A stretch of DNA of 64,000 nucleotides from Thalassobacterium maritimum (GTDB lineage Bacteria > Verrucomicrobiota > Verrucomicrobiia > Opitutales > Coraliomargaritaceae), in the NCBI RefSeq assembly GCF_031127805.1, contig NZ_JARXHW010000009.1, forward strand, positions 50,932 to 114,931, in the 5' to 3' direction. The notes beneath the pieces are model-generated. The model was not told where the DNA came from. It searched no databases and worked only from the letters and a program-made list of their open reading frames with translations. A program made the translations under genes and the position numbers. This document shows positions 30,812 through 40,961 of the stretch, in pieces. How positions within the stretch are numbered: the first letter of the stretch is position 1; every line of letters begins with the position of its first letter.

Positions 30812-33037
30812 ATGAGCGACAAAGCAAAAATCATCTACACTATCACGGACGAAGCGCCGGCCTTGGCCACGCACTCCTTATTGCCGATTATCGAGGCATA
30901 TACAGCTGCGGCTGGAGTCGCTGTTGAAACGCGCGACATCTCGCTGGCAGGCCGCGTATTGGCGAGCCTGTCAGAGTTTTTGCCAGCCGATCAAAAGACC
31001 GCAGATCACCTCGCCGAGTTAGGTGATTTGGCGAAGGCTCCGGACGCTAATATCATTAAGTTGCCAAATATTTCGGCTTCGATGCCGCAGTTGATTGCGT
31101 GCATCAAAGAGTTACAGGCACAGGGCTTTGCGCTGCCGGATTATCCGAGTGATGCCAAGAGTGATGAAGAAAAAGCGATTCAGGCTGCCTACGACCGAGT
31201 GCGTGGCAGTGCGGTGAATCCAGTTCTACGTGAAGGTAACTCGGATCGTCGTGCGGCGGCTGCAGTTAAGCAGTATGCTAAAAACAATCCTCACCGCATG
31301 GGTGCTTGGTCCGCGGATTCCAAGTCGACTGTGTCGAGCATGCCGGATTCAGATTTTTATGCCAACGAAAAGTCGGTCACACTGCCTGAGGCGACCACTG
31401 CCAAGATTGAGTTGGTTGCTGCCGACGGTAGCACCACTGTTTTGAAAGAGGGTTTGGCTCTGCAAGCGGGCGAAGTGCTCGATGGCACTTTTATGAGTGC
31501 AAAAGCATTGCGCACATTCCTCGCGGAGCAAATCGAAGCTTCTAAGAAAGCGGGTGTGCTCTTTTCACTGCACATGAAGGCGACGATGATGAAGGTCTCG
31601 GACCCCATCATTTTCGGCCATGCCGTCGAAGTCTTCTATAAAGACGTTTTTGAGAAATACGCCGACACCATCGCAAAGCTCGGTGTGGATGTGAAGAACG
31701 GTCTTGGCGATCTTTATGCTAAGATCGCAACTCTACCTGCTGCAGAAAAGGCGGCGATTGAGGCTGATTTAGACGCTGTCTACAGTAACAGTCCTGCGAT
31801 CGCGATGGTTGATTCTGACAAGGGCATCACTAATCTACATGTGCCGAGCGATGTGATCATCGATGCGTCTATGCCGGCAGCTATCCGTAGCTCGGGTCAA
31901 ATGTGGAACGCCGCTGGGGAGCAGCAAGACACCAATTTTGTGATCCCTGATCGTTGCTATGCTGGCGTGTATGCGGAAACCGTTGAATTCTGCAAAAAGA
32001 ATGGCGCTTTTGATCCGAAGACCATGGGCACTGTGCCCAATGTCGGTCTGATGGCTCAGAAAGCAGAAGAGTATGGCTCGCACGATAAGACATTTGAAAT
32101 TCCTGCCGATGGCACGGTGCGCGTGGTGGATGCTGCGGGCAATGTGCTCTTCGAGCACCAAGTCGCGAAAGGCGATGTGTGGCGTGCTTGCCAAGCCAAA
32201 GATGCACCGATCCGTGATTGGGTGAAACTTGCAGTGAATCGTGCTCGTGCAACCGGAGCGCCAGCCATTTTCTGGCTCGACGCGGCGCGTGCGCACGATG
32301 CGCAGTTGATCGAGAAGGTGAACACATACTTGAAGGATCACGATACCGAAGGTTTGGATATTCGTATCCTGAGCCCGGTTGAAGCGACACGTGTCACGCT
32401 GGAGCGCGCCAAGGCTGGTGAGGACACCATTTCTGTAACAGGTAACGTGTTACGTGACTACCTGACCGATTTGTTCCCAATCCTAGAGCTGGGCACCAGT
32501 GCTAAGATGCTTTCGATCGTACCACTCATGAATGGTGGCGGTCTCTTCGAAACAGGTGCGGGCGGTTCGGCACCGAAGCACGTGCAACAGTTTGAGAAGG
32601 AAAACCACCTCCGTTGGGATTCGCTGGGCGAGTTCTTGGCGCTGGGTGTGTCTCTGGAGCACTTGTCGGCGGTCTTTGACAATGCTAAGGCGCAAACGCT
32701 TGCAGATACCTTGGACGTGGCCAACACCAAGTTCTTGACCGAGAACAAGTCGCCCTCGCGTAAGGTGAACGAACTCGACAATCGTGGCAGTCATTTCTAC
32801 CTCGCGCTCTACTGGGCGGAAGCCTTGGCTGCGCAAGATAAGGATGCTGAGTTGAAAGCTCGTTTCGCACCACTTGCAGAGGCATTGGCTGCCAACGAGG
32901 CAAAGATCGTGGATGAGCTCAACTCGGCACAGGGTGTCGCTATGAACATCGGCGGTTACTACCGTCCAGTGCTGGAAAAAGCACAGGCTGCGATGCGCCC
33001 AAGTGAAACCTTCAACGCAGCTTTAGCCGCCTTGTAA
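30812..33037 (+). CDS. icd: Isocitrate dehydrogenase (NADP), monomeric type
   Basis: The 741-residue protein (MSDKAKIIYTITDEAPALATHSLLPII…) matches the monomeric IDH-II family. Landmarks are LPNISASMPQLIACIKELQ, GSAVNPVLREGNSDRRAAAAVKQYAK, HMKATMMKVSDPIIFGH and ENHLRWDSLGEFLALGVSLEH, at the expected length of ~740. It oxidises isocitrate to 2-oxoglutarate with NADP in the TCA cycle. It follows the aminotransferase by 35 bp and ends at a bidirectional terminator. Confidence 0.96.
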   Translation: MSDKAKIIYTITDEAPALATHSLLPIIEAYTAAAGVAVETRDISLAGRVLASLSEFLPADQKTADHLAELGDLAKAPDANIIKLPNISASMPQLIACIKELQAQGFALPDYPSDAKSDEEKAIQAAYDRVRGSAVNPVLREGNSDRRAAAAVKQYAKNNPHRMGAWSADSKSTVSSMPDSDFYANEKSVTLPEATTAKIELVAADGSTTVLKEGLALQAGEVLDGTFMSAKALRTFLAEQIEASKKAGVLFSLHMKATMMKVSDPIIFGHAVEVFYKDVFEKYADTIAKLGVDVKNGLGDLYAKIATLPAAEKAAIEADLDAVYSNSPAIAMVDSDKGITNLHVPSDVIIDASMPAAIRSSGQMWNAAGEQQDTNFVIPDRCYAGVYAETVEFCKKNGAFDPKTMGTVPNVGLMAQKAEEYGSHDKTFEIPADGTVRVVDAAGNVLFEHQVAKGDVWRACQAKDAPIRDWVKLAVNRARATGAPAIFWLDAARAHDAQLIEKVNTYLKDHDTEGLDIRILSPVEATRVTLERAKAGEDTISVTGNVLRDYLTDLFPILELGTSAKMLSIVPLMNGGGLFETGAGGSAPKHVQQFEKENHLRWDSLGEFLALGVSLEHLSAVFDNAKAQTLADTLDVANTKFLTENKSPSRKVNELDNRGSHFYLALYWAEALAAQDKDAELKARFAPLAEALAANEAKIVDELNSAQGVAMNIGGYYRPVLEKAQAAMRPSETFNAALAAL

Positions 33038-33061
33038 GAGGTTAAACGCTAATTTTTACCA

Positions 33062-33093
33062 TGAGGCCGTCCCGCTTGGGGCGGCCTCATTTG
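33062..33093 (+). terminator. Bidirectional terminator between icd and convergent oxidoreductase
   Basis: A TGAGGCCG…CGGCCTCA stem extended by CCC/GGG pairs around GCTT is followed by ATTTGTTT on the plus strand. It lies between two convergent stop codons. Confidence 0.75.
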
Positions 33094-33095
33094 TT

Positions 33096-34523
33096 TCAGG
33101 CTCCCTGCAATACGTGCAAGTTGGCCATCGAAATGCCGCTCAGCATGGCGCCGACGATGCCGAGGAAGCCTTGATCGGTGCCGGCTAAATAGAGGTTATT
33201 TAAATGGGTGCGGCCGTCTTTGATCTTGTTGGGGGCGCCATAGATTGCGCCGTTTAGGTGGCCGGTGTATTTACGTACTGTGCGTGGGGTAAACATGTCG
33301 CTGGCGATGCGGTTGGCGTTTAAATCGAGTTTGCTGGCGGGCAGTAAGCCTAACGTGACTTTTTGCAGCTCCTCATACCAGTAGGTTTTTTGTGCAAGGT
33401 AGTCGTCCTCTGAGAGGGCGCACCACTTGTCGTGATTGGCCATGGCGGTCACGCGCAGGTAGCCTTCGTCCAATTGACGGCCCTCGCCGTATTGATAATT
33501 ATTGGGAAAGCAAATGACGCCGCTCGTCGGGTCGACGAGTTCGTGTTCGACGCGCGCGTAGCGGAAGCGCTCGGCGGTGTTGAAAAAGATGATGGTGTCG
33601 TCCCATCCGAAATCGGTGGGCTGTTGATCCAGCACGGTGATGGTCTCGGTAAAGCTGAGCTGGCCAATGTTGTCACTGGCGGCGTCAGCTGGCTGATCCT
33701 CGCACAGGCGGGCGGTTTCGACCGCACCGGCGGTGGAGATGATCTTGTCGGCGGTGAGGACAGCACCGCTGTCCAGTTCGATGGAGGAGGCGTTGTTGCC
33801 GCTGGTATGGATCTTTTGAATGCCACACTTCATCTTGCGCACGCCGCCCAGCGAGCGGTATTTGTCCTGCAAGAGCTTGATGATCACGCGCACGCCGTCC
33901 AGCGGGCGGGCGAAGCCCTCGAAAAAGAGCGAACGAAACATGATGGCGAACTGGCCGTAGTCCATGTCGTGCTCCTGCGCGCTGCCGTAATACATGACTG
34001 GGCAGAAGAGCATATCTTCCAGTAGAGGATCCGATATGTGACGCTGCACCGCCGCGCGGGCGGAGCTGGGCATGGAGCCGAGGTTAAAAGCATCGAGCGT
34101 GCGGACCTCTTCCGCTAGCGCGCGGAAACCGTCGATCTGTTGCGGGAAGGCGCGTGCGACTTCCGATTCGAAAAAGGCGAAGTCATTGTTAAAGCCTAGC
34201 TCGCAGCCGGGGAAGGCGACTTTGGAGCCATTTTGCGGGCAGAGGTCCAGAGCGTCGTAGGGGATGCGCAACTGGCGTAGTAGCTTGGTCAGCGGTGTAC
34301 CCTTGGTGCCTTTGGGCACGTAATTGGTCATGGCGTGCAGGCCCACGTCGAATTTACGCCCCCCCTGACTGTAAAAGGAGTTGAGCCCACCAGAGGCATT
34401 GTGACGTTCTAGTATGATGACGTTCTTACCAGCCAGCGCGAGACGGATGCCGGCGGCCATGCCAGCCATGCCAGCGCCGATGATGACGACTTCGTAGTGT
34501 TGTTGGTCGAGGGAGGGAGGCAT
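33096..34523 (-). CDS. Phytoene desaturase-like FAD oxidoreductase
   Basis: The 475-residue protein begins with a Rossmann FAD-binding motif VVIIGAGMAGMAAGIRLALAGKNVIILERHN (Gly-x-Gly-x-x-Gly, ending Glu). It has the GGLNSFYSQGGRKFDVGLHAM segment and the C-terminal LYLAGTDQGFLGIVGAMLSGISMAN FAD motif, as in CrtI-type carotenoid desaturases and retinol saturases. The substrate is unknown; no other carotenoid gene is nearby. Its ATG overlaps the stop of the PIN toxin gene by one base (TAATG), so it appears translationally coupled to a toxin–antitoxin pair, an odd association. Confidence 0.8.
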   Translation of the reverse strand: MPPSLDQQHYEVVIIGAGMAGMAAGIRLALAGKNVIILERHNASGGLNSFYSQGGRKFDVGLHAMTNYVPKGTKGTPLTKLLRQLRIPYDALDLCPQNGSKVAFPGCELGFNNDFAFFESEVARAFPQQIDGFRALAEEVRTLDAFNLGSMPSSARAAVQRHISDPLLEDMLFCPVMYYGSAQEHDMDYGQFAIMFRSLFFEGFARPLDGVRVIIKLLQDKYRSLGGVRKMKCGIQKIHTSGNNASSIELDSGAVLTADKIISTAGAVETARLCEDQPADAASDNIGQLSFTETITVLDQQPTDFGWDDTIIFFNTAERFRYARVEHELVDPTSGVICFPNNYQYGEGRQLDEGYLRVTAMANHDKWCALSEDDYLAQKTYWYEELQKVTLGLLPASKLDLNANRIASDMFTPRTVRKYTGHLNGAIYGAPNKIKDGRTHLNNLYLAGTDQGFLGIVGAMLSGISMANLHVLQGA

Positions 34524-34930
34524 TATTTAGAGAGGTGTTGTTCGGCGAATGCGGAAAGAGTCAAAATGTGGGTCTGTCGAAAGGGATGGAGCACGAGCAG
34601 ATCGTCGTCGCCCGTGATAAGGAAGTCTGCCCTGGATGCCGCGGCGAGTTCGAGGAATTTATTGTCCTTCGGATCGCGGCAGTCGTGGATGGTCTCGGTC
34701 GGGGTGAACCATTCGGCGTCGCTTGCTATAGCTCGAAGTATTTCGAGTCTCACTTCGGAGGACATATAGCGGTCAAACTTACTCCGCATGAGAACCTCTG
34801 TAAGCTCGCTCATCGTTTGCTTCGAGAACGCGTAGAGGTGGCTTTCCAAGATGCGATGAATGCGCTGTCCTAGTGTGCCTGTTCGAAAAAGTGCGTAGCT
34901 GACATACAGGTTTGTATCGATTATGATCAC
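34523..34930 (-). CDS. PIN-domain ribonuclease toxin
   Basis: The 135-residue protein has the PIN_3/COG1569-type pattern: MIIIDTNLYVSYAL (first Asp), TEVLMRS, then DCRDPKDNKFLELAAAS and ADFLITGDDDLLVL with the remaining acidic residues. All expected acidic positions are present, so it should be an active Mg-dependent RNase. It starts with GTG at 34928-34930, overlapping the antitoxin stop by one base (TAGTG). It forms a type II toxin–antitoxin pair with the gene upstream. Confidence 0.85.
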   Translation of the reverse strand: MIIIDTNLYVSYALFRTGTLGQRIHRILESHLYAFSKQTMSELTEVLMRSKFDRYMSSEVRLEILRAIASDAEWFTPTETIHDCRDPKDNKFLELAAASRADFLITGDDDLLVLHPFRQTHILTLSAFAEQHLSK

Positions 34931-35187
34931 TAGGACGGATTTACTTCTGCCAAGATTTCGTTAAGAATTTCTTCCGTTAAGCCATTGGCAGCCGCTTCTT
35001 TGCTGGCAGCCTTCACCAGATCGTCCAACTCTTTCATACGCATCTTTCGCAACTTTTCCCAGTCTGCCATTGGCACAAAGGCGCCAACTTCGCGGTTCTG
35101 GCGTTTAACGATGACAGGTTCACGACTACCTTTGTCGAGGAAATCGCCGAAATTTGCCCGAGCTTCAGTGGAGGACATTGTGATCAT
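34930..35187 (-). CDS. Phd/YefM-type antitoxin
   Basis: The ~85-residue protein (MITMSSTEARANFGDFLDKGSREPVIVKRQNREVGAFVPMADWEKL…) has the Phd/YefM fold signature: S/T-x-x-A-R-x-x-F…EPVIVKRQNREVGAFVPM. An acidic C-terminal tail would wrap the toxin. The start could be ATG 35185-35187 or the ATG nine bases later. The promoter would place transcription start at about 35187, implying a leaderless or very short leader. It lies upstream of and overlaps the PIN toxin gene. Confidence 0.8.
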   Translation of the reverse strand: MITMSSTEARANFGDFLDKGSREPVIVKRQNREVGAFVPMADWEKLRKMRMKELDDLVKAASKEAAANGLTEEILNEILAEVNPS

Positions 35188-35193
35188 ATCACT

Positions 35194-35222
35194 TAAAATG
35201 TACGAAACAGCTGTTTTGTCAA
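35194..35222 (-). promoter_or_regulatory. Toxin–antitoxin promoter with palindromic operator in the spacer
   Basis: On the minus strand a perfect -35 TTGACA (35217-35222) is followed, after a 17-bp spacer, by ATTTTA (35194-35199). The spacer contains the perfect 12-bp palindrome AAACAGCTGTTT (35205-35216), and TGTACG-type direct repeats flank it. This is the expected layout for autorepression by a Phd-type antitoxin. Confidence 0.7.
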
Positions 35223-35249
35223 TTTTGTACGTTTTGCGTGAAAAACAAC

Positions 35250-35277
35250 AAAGCACAGGCTGGGAGGCCTGTGCTTT
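35250..35277 (-). terminator. Terminator of the ketosynthase–ACP unit
   Basis: An 11-bp perfect stem (35267-35277 with 35250-35260) has a 6-nt loop. On the minus strand it is followed by GTTGTTTTTC. It lies 30 nt past the ACP stop and just before the antitoxin promoter. Confidence 0.85.
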
Positions 35278-35306
35278 GTGAATGGAGCGATCGTGGTCGC
35301 TGGAAA

Positions 35307-35558
<252 letters not shown>

Positions 35559-35604
35559 GGTATTAAATAGCAGATGAATAATGATTTATGACAGAGCGAA
35601 TCGC

Positions 35605-36843
<1,239 letters not shown>

Positions 36844-36986
36844 AGATAGCGGTAAGGGATACCACGAGTAGAGGTGGAACTGTCAATAGTGGAAAATTTT
36901 TGCTTCGGGGCAAATATGATTATGGATTTTCTGGAAGAGCGGTTTTTTAGTTTGGAAAAACATGCGAGGCTGTCTATCTGGTTCGC

Positions 36987-37976
36987 ATGAACGTATTAGT
37001 TGTCGGAGGAGCGGGCTACATTGGTAGCCATTGTGTGCGTCAATTGCAGGCTGCAGGGCATCGTCCTGTAGTGCTAGATAATTTGGTCTTTGGCCACCGT
37101 TCGGCGGTGGGCGAGGGGGTGCCTTTTTATAACTGTGATCTGGGCGACCCCGAGGCGGTGGCTCCGATCCTGCGGGATGAGAAAATCGAGCTGGTGATGC
37201 ACTTTGCGGCCTTCGCTTTTGTGGGGGAGTCTGTGACGGAGCCGCGCAAGTATTATGAAAATAATTTTGTAGCGACTCTGCGTTTGCTGGAAACGATGTT
37301 GGATAATGGAGTGAAAAAATTCGTTTTCTCCTCCACTTGCGCGACTTATGGTGAGCCGGAGTCGTTGCCGATTGTAGAAACCTTGCCGCAAGCTCCGATC
37401 AATCCTTATGGTCAGACCAAGTTGGATGTGGAAAACTGCCTAAAGGCCTTCGCGCATGCGTATGGGCTGAGTTTTGCGGCTTTCCGCTATTTTAACGCCG
37501 CGGGCGCTGCCGAGGACGGTCGCATTGGTGAGGACCATCAGCCGGAAACGCACCTGATTCCGCTAGTGATCGATGCGGCTACCGGGCGCCGGGAGAATAT
37601 TAAGATTTTTGGCACCGATTATGATACCCCAGATGGCACTTGCCTGCGGGATTATGTGCATGTCGACGATCTGTCTCGGGCGCATATTGCAGTGTTTGAG
37701 AAGTTGGAAACACCCGGCGCGGGCCATTTCTATAATCTTGGCACCGGGCGCCCGAACTCTGTGCGCGAAATTATCGACGCGGTTGAAGCGGTGACAGGGC
37801 TTAAAGTGCCCGTGGTGGAAGACGAGCGCCGGGCGGGCGATCCGCCTGCACTGTATGCAGACTCCAGTAAGGCGCAAAATGAGCTCGGATGGGAAATTAA
37901 ATTTACCGAGGTCAAAGACATTATCGAAACCGCGTGGCGGTGGCACCAGGCCAATCCTGAGGGCTTTGCGGACTAG
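36987..37976 (+). CDS. galE: UDP-glucose 4-epimerase
   Basis: The 329-residue extended short-chain dehydrogenase begins MNVLVVGGAGYIGSHCVRQL (NAD-binding GxxGxxG). It has FSSTCATYG and the catalytic Tyr141-x-x-x-Lys145 (NPYGQTKLDVE), then RYFNAAGA and the RDYVHVDDL motif typical of GalE. It interconverts UDP-glucose and UDP-galactose for cell-surface polysaccharide synthesis. Confidence 0.94.
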   Translation: MNVLVVGGAGYIGSHCVRQLQAAGHRPVVLDNLVFGHRSAVGEGVPFYNCDLGDPEAVAPILRDEKIELVMHFAAFAFVGESVTEPRKYYENNFVATLRLLETMLDNGVKKFVFSSTCATYGEPESLPIVETLPQAPINPYGQTKLDVENCLKAFAHAYGLSFAAFRYFNAAGAAEDGRIGEDHQPETHLIPLVIDAATGRRENIKIFGTDYDTPDGTCLRDYVHVDDLSRAHIAVFEKLETPGAGHFYNLGTGRPNSVREIIDAVEAVTGLKVPVVEDERRAGDPPALYADSSKAQNELGWEIKFTEVKDIIETAWRWHQANPEGFAD

Positions 37977-38074
37977 GGCGCTGCGGCCTCTGGTGCTCGC
38001 TGCGGCCTTTGGTGCCGATTGCCACCTCGGCCAGGCAGCTTCGAGATGCGCTCTCGGAGCTGTCGACGCAGGTC

Positions 38075-38230
38075 CTAGAAGCCTGGTATGTAGTTCAGCG
38101 GGTTGAGGCTGCTGCCGTTTTCTTCGATGGTGACTCCATTTTCCGTGCGAGTGGAACCGCAGCCGGAGAGCCATAGTAGGGCGGTGGCGCAGCAAAGACT
38201 AAGGGCGATTTTGGAGAGACTTGATTTCAT
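38075..38230 (-). CDS. Small lipoprotein (51 aa)
   Basis: The start is ATG 38228-38230 with AAGGAA 6 nt upstream. The 51-residue product is a signal peptide with the clear lipobox LSGC (MKSSLSKIALSLCCATALLWLSGCGS), then a short polar tail that ends NPLNYIPGF. The mature lipoprotein is only ~28 residues. Longer upstream extensions are not protein-like. Function unknown. Confidence 0.75.
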   Translation of the reverse strand: MKSSLSKIALSLCCATALLWLSGCGSTRTENGVTIEENGSSLNPLNYIPGF

Positions 38231-38437
38231 ACGATTCCTTGGGTTGAGAGAGATCTGTGGCTTGTGCGACATCGATGGCCGCGTCGCCTGCAGACTTTGT
38301 CCAGCGTGCCGTGGCTGTAAAGCTCTAGTTCGTTTGCAATGTGCTTCCTCGTGCGATGGAGACTTTTTTAGGACAATTGGTGCACTTTTCTGTGCTCGGT
38401 ATTGCACGCGGCGAAGTTTGTCCTATAACGCATGCAT

Positions 38438-39244
38438 ATGTCCGAAATCTTGACCAACGAAACTTTGCTCTCTGTTCGTGATTTGAAAGTGCATTTCCCT
38501 GTCAAGGGAGGCTTGCTTCAGCGCACGGTGGATGTGGTCAAGGCGGTGGATGGTGTCAGTTTTGATGTCCCCCGCGGTAAGACGGTCGGCCTGGTCGGAG
38601 AAAGTGGCAGTGGTAAAACGACGACCGGGCGGGCGATTGCTCGACTCGTGCCGATTGTTGCGGGGTCGGTGGAGTATGATGGCCGAGATCTCGCCGGCCT
38701 ATCTCGCAGTGAGTTCTTTGCCTACCGTAAGAAGATTCAGGTCATCTTTCAGGATCCCTTCGGTTCGCTCAATCCACGGATGACAATCTACAGCATCATT
38801 GCGGAGCCACTGGATATACATTTCAAGGCCTGGTCCAAAGCTCAAAAGCAAGCCCGTGTGGCAGACCTACTGGAGAAGGTTGGGCTCTCGGCTGATTGGA
38901 TGCAGCGCTATCCGCACCAGTTTAGCGGTGGTCAGCGTCAACGTATTGGGATCGCACGTGCTTTGGCGGTGGAGCCTGAGTTTATCGTTTGTGACGAGCC
39001 TGTGAGTGCGTTGGATGTCTCGGTGCAGGCGCAAATCGTGAATTTGTTACAGGATTTACAAGAAGAGCTAGGGCTCACGTATCTTTTCATCGCGCATGAC
39101 CTTGCAGTGGTGGAGCACATTAGCGACGAGGTGTTGGTCATGACCGAGGGCAAGATTGTCGAGCAAGCCAGTGCCGACGAAATTTACAACAATCCACAAC
39201 ATCCATACACCATTAAGCTGCTTGAGGCGGTGCCGCAGCTGTAA
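38438..39244 (+). CDS. Oligopeptide/dipeptide ABC transporter ATP-binding protein (OppF-like)
   Basis: The ~268-residue ATPase has Walker A GLVGESGSGKTTTGRAIA, the Q-loop VIFQDPFGSLNPRMT (the LNPRM text is typical of OppF/DppF), the signature PHQFSGGQRQRIGIARAL and Walker B EFIVCDEPVSALDVSVQAQ. The H-loop FIAHDLAVVEHISD and the C-terminal HPYTIKLLEAVP follow. It would energise peptide uptake. No permease or second ATPase lies beside it, so it works with subunits encoded elsewhere. The start may be the ATG at 38438 or the one two codons earlier. Confidence 0.9.
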   Translation: MSEILTNETLLSVRDLKVHFPVKGGLLQRTVDVVKAVDGVSFDVPRGKTVGLVGESGSGKTTTGRAIARLVPIVAGSVEYDGRDLAGLSRSEFFAYRKKIQVIFQDPFGSLNPRMTIYSIIAEPLDIHFKAWSKAQKQARVADLLEKVGLSADWMQRYPHQFSGGQRQRIGIARALAVEPEFIVCDEPVSALDVSVQAQIVNLLQDLQEELGLTYLFIAHDLAVVEHISDEVLVMTEGKIVEQASADEIYNNPQHPYTIKLLEAVPQL

Positions 39245-39260
39245 CAGCGGGTATTTTTCT

Positions 39261-39785
39261 ATGCGTAAGATGGCATCGACTGGATCAGATTACATACAGC
39301 CTACTTTGTTTGATGAAGGGGCGCCGGCGCCCACGACTGAGGAGATCACGGCGCAAGAGCTCTCGCAATTTCTACGGAAGAAGTCGGCTCGGCGTCAATT
39401 GAGTGAGGATGCGACGGCTAAGGTCGCCCCACGTATTTATTGGCATTTTGGCAGTGAGACCTCTTTTTTTGAGCGTGTGCCGCACCGCTTATCGGCCAGC
39501 CCTATCTTGTCGGCGCGCACCAGCGTTTTTGATTATGAGCGTCCACAGCACGCGGGGCAGGCCTTGGTTGAGTGGACCTTTGTGGGGGATGCGATGCCCT
39601 CGATCGGGGCGCGTTTTCGGGTGTTTGATTTAAAGGCGGCGAAGTGGATCGGTTCCGGGCGCATCGAAGAAGATCGCGACGAGGTCTTTGCCTTTCTAGT
39701 GGCAGGCCTGTGGGCCGATTTTTATCGTTTTGAACAGGATTGTAGTGGCTTGGTCGTCGTTATTTTTGATCGTAAGAAAGCTTAG
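39261..39785 (+). CDS. Hypothetical protein (174 aa)
   Basis: I do not recognise this protein. It starts near ATG 39261 (MRKMASTGSDYIQPTLFDEGAP), 16 bp after the OppF-like stop. It has a Glu/Thr-rich N-terminus and then a mixed alpha/beta body (RIYWHFGSETSFFERVPHRL…FVGDAMPSIGARFRVFDLKAAKWIGSGRIEEDRDEVFAFLVAGLW…). There is no signal peptide, no membrane span and no known motif. A second start at 39270 is possible. Confidence 0.6.
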   Translation: MRKMASTGSDYIQPTLFDEGAPAPTTEEITAQELSQFLRKKSARRQLSEDATAKVAPRIYWHFGSETSFFERVPHRLSASPILSARTSVFDYERPQHAGQALVEWTFVGDAMPSIGARFRVFDLKAAKWIGSGRIEEDRDEVFAFLVAGLWADFYRFEQDCSGLVVVIFDRKKA

Positions 39786-39869
39786 TTTTTTGTGTTTCCT
39801 CTATTTTCGGCATCGTCATCTGTAATTTCTGTGCTTGACTGATTCTGTATCGAGTGAGGAATCAATTAT

Positions 39870-40883
39870 ATGTTTTACCGTCGCGATATTGAAGATAAGA
39901 AAAGGCCTAAGCCCATGCGGTCATTTTCTCCCGACGCTATAGTTAGTTTTGAGGCTGCGGAGCCTCCCAAAAAGGGAGGTACGCTTTGGTTCGTGGCGGC
40001 AGTTTTTTTGATGATCACGGTGATTGCTGCGCTGGTCGTTATTTTGCAGCTCTATTTCTCCCATGAGCGTAAAAATGTCGTGAGTTCCGAAGGCATGGGG
40101 AATGCCGAACAATTGGAGCGTCGCCTTGCGGAGCAGATGGAGGCCGCTCGCGCGGCAGAGGACTCGCGTGCCAGTCGTGCGCCCGATGCATATGAGCTAT
40201 TATCGGAACCGAAGCTGTTGCAGGCTTATCTAAGTGCAAATGGTGGTCGAGAGGAGCTTTTTTCGCTGGAGACTATGCAATTGGAGGGGCAAGTCACTTG
40301 GGCGGGGCAGCAGCAGACATTCGAATTGTTTAAGCTCAACTCAAATTTGATGCGTTTGACATTAAATGATGGCGAGAGGACGACCGCCTTTGGCTTTGAT
40401 GGTCAGTCATTTTGGCAGTCCACTGAAGATGAATCCATGGCGGGGGGCGTCAGTTACAGTTTGCTGAGCCTAGCTGAGCAGGAGCGTTTCTTTGCTTGTC
40501 GCCGCTTTTTTGATCCTTTGATGGCTTATGCATTGCGTGGCCAAGGGACCTTACAAGTCATTGAGTTTGGAGAATGGCAGGGGAAAACTGCGATTCGTGT
40601 GCAACTACGTGGTGCTAGTTCAAATAGAATTGATGTGTTTGTGAGTCCGAAGACTTTGCGAGTGATCGGGCTGATTGAAAGAGTTCGAACCACCGGTGTG
40701 GAACGTTCCGTCGCATATAGTGATTTTCAGAATGTGGATGGCTACTATATCCCATTTCGCCGTGAAGCAATGCTTGGTGGTGAAACTGTTTATGACATGA
40801 AGGTCACTTCATGCCGTCCGAATGAAGATGTGCCCTCGGCGGTTTTCATGCTCCCAGACCAATTGGCTAACTCAGCGCGCTAG
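39870..40883 (+). CDS. Membrane-anchored LolA-like protein, paralogue 1
   Basis: The 337-residue protein has one N-terminal membrane helix (~37-62, TLWFVAAVFLMITVIAALVVIL), a short coiled stretch, then a periplasmic domain starting LLQAYLSANGGREELFSLETMQLEGQV. That start and the later 'YSDFQNVDGYYIPFRREAMLGG' are typical of the LolA/outer-membrane lipoprotein-sorting fold. Together with 40962-41858 and 41896-42786 it forms a local paralogous family. It may handle lipids or lipoproteins at the inner membrane face; the cargo is unknown. Confidence 0.65.
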   Translation: MFYRRDIEDKKRPKPMRSFSPDAIVSFEAAEPPKKGGTLWFVAAVFLMITVIAALVVILQLYFSHERKNVVSSEGMGNAEQLERRLAEQMEAARAAEDSRASRAPDAYELLSEPKLLQAYLSANGGREELFSLETMQLEGQVTWAGQQQTFELFKLNSNLMRLTLNDGERTTAFGFDGQSFWQSTEDESMAGGVSYSLLSLAEQERFFACRRFFDPLMAYALRGQGTLQVIEFGEWQGKTAIRVQLRGASSNRIDVFVSPKTLRVIGLIERVRTTGVERSVAYSDFQNVDGYYIPFRREAMLGGETVYDMKVTSCRPNEDVPSAVFMLPDQLANSAR

Positions 40884-40961
40884 CTTTAGCGGTTCCATTC
40901 GACAAGCTGCCTATTTGGGTACTATAGTACTAGGAAATATACGAATAAACCCAAATTAAGT

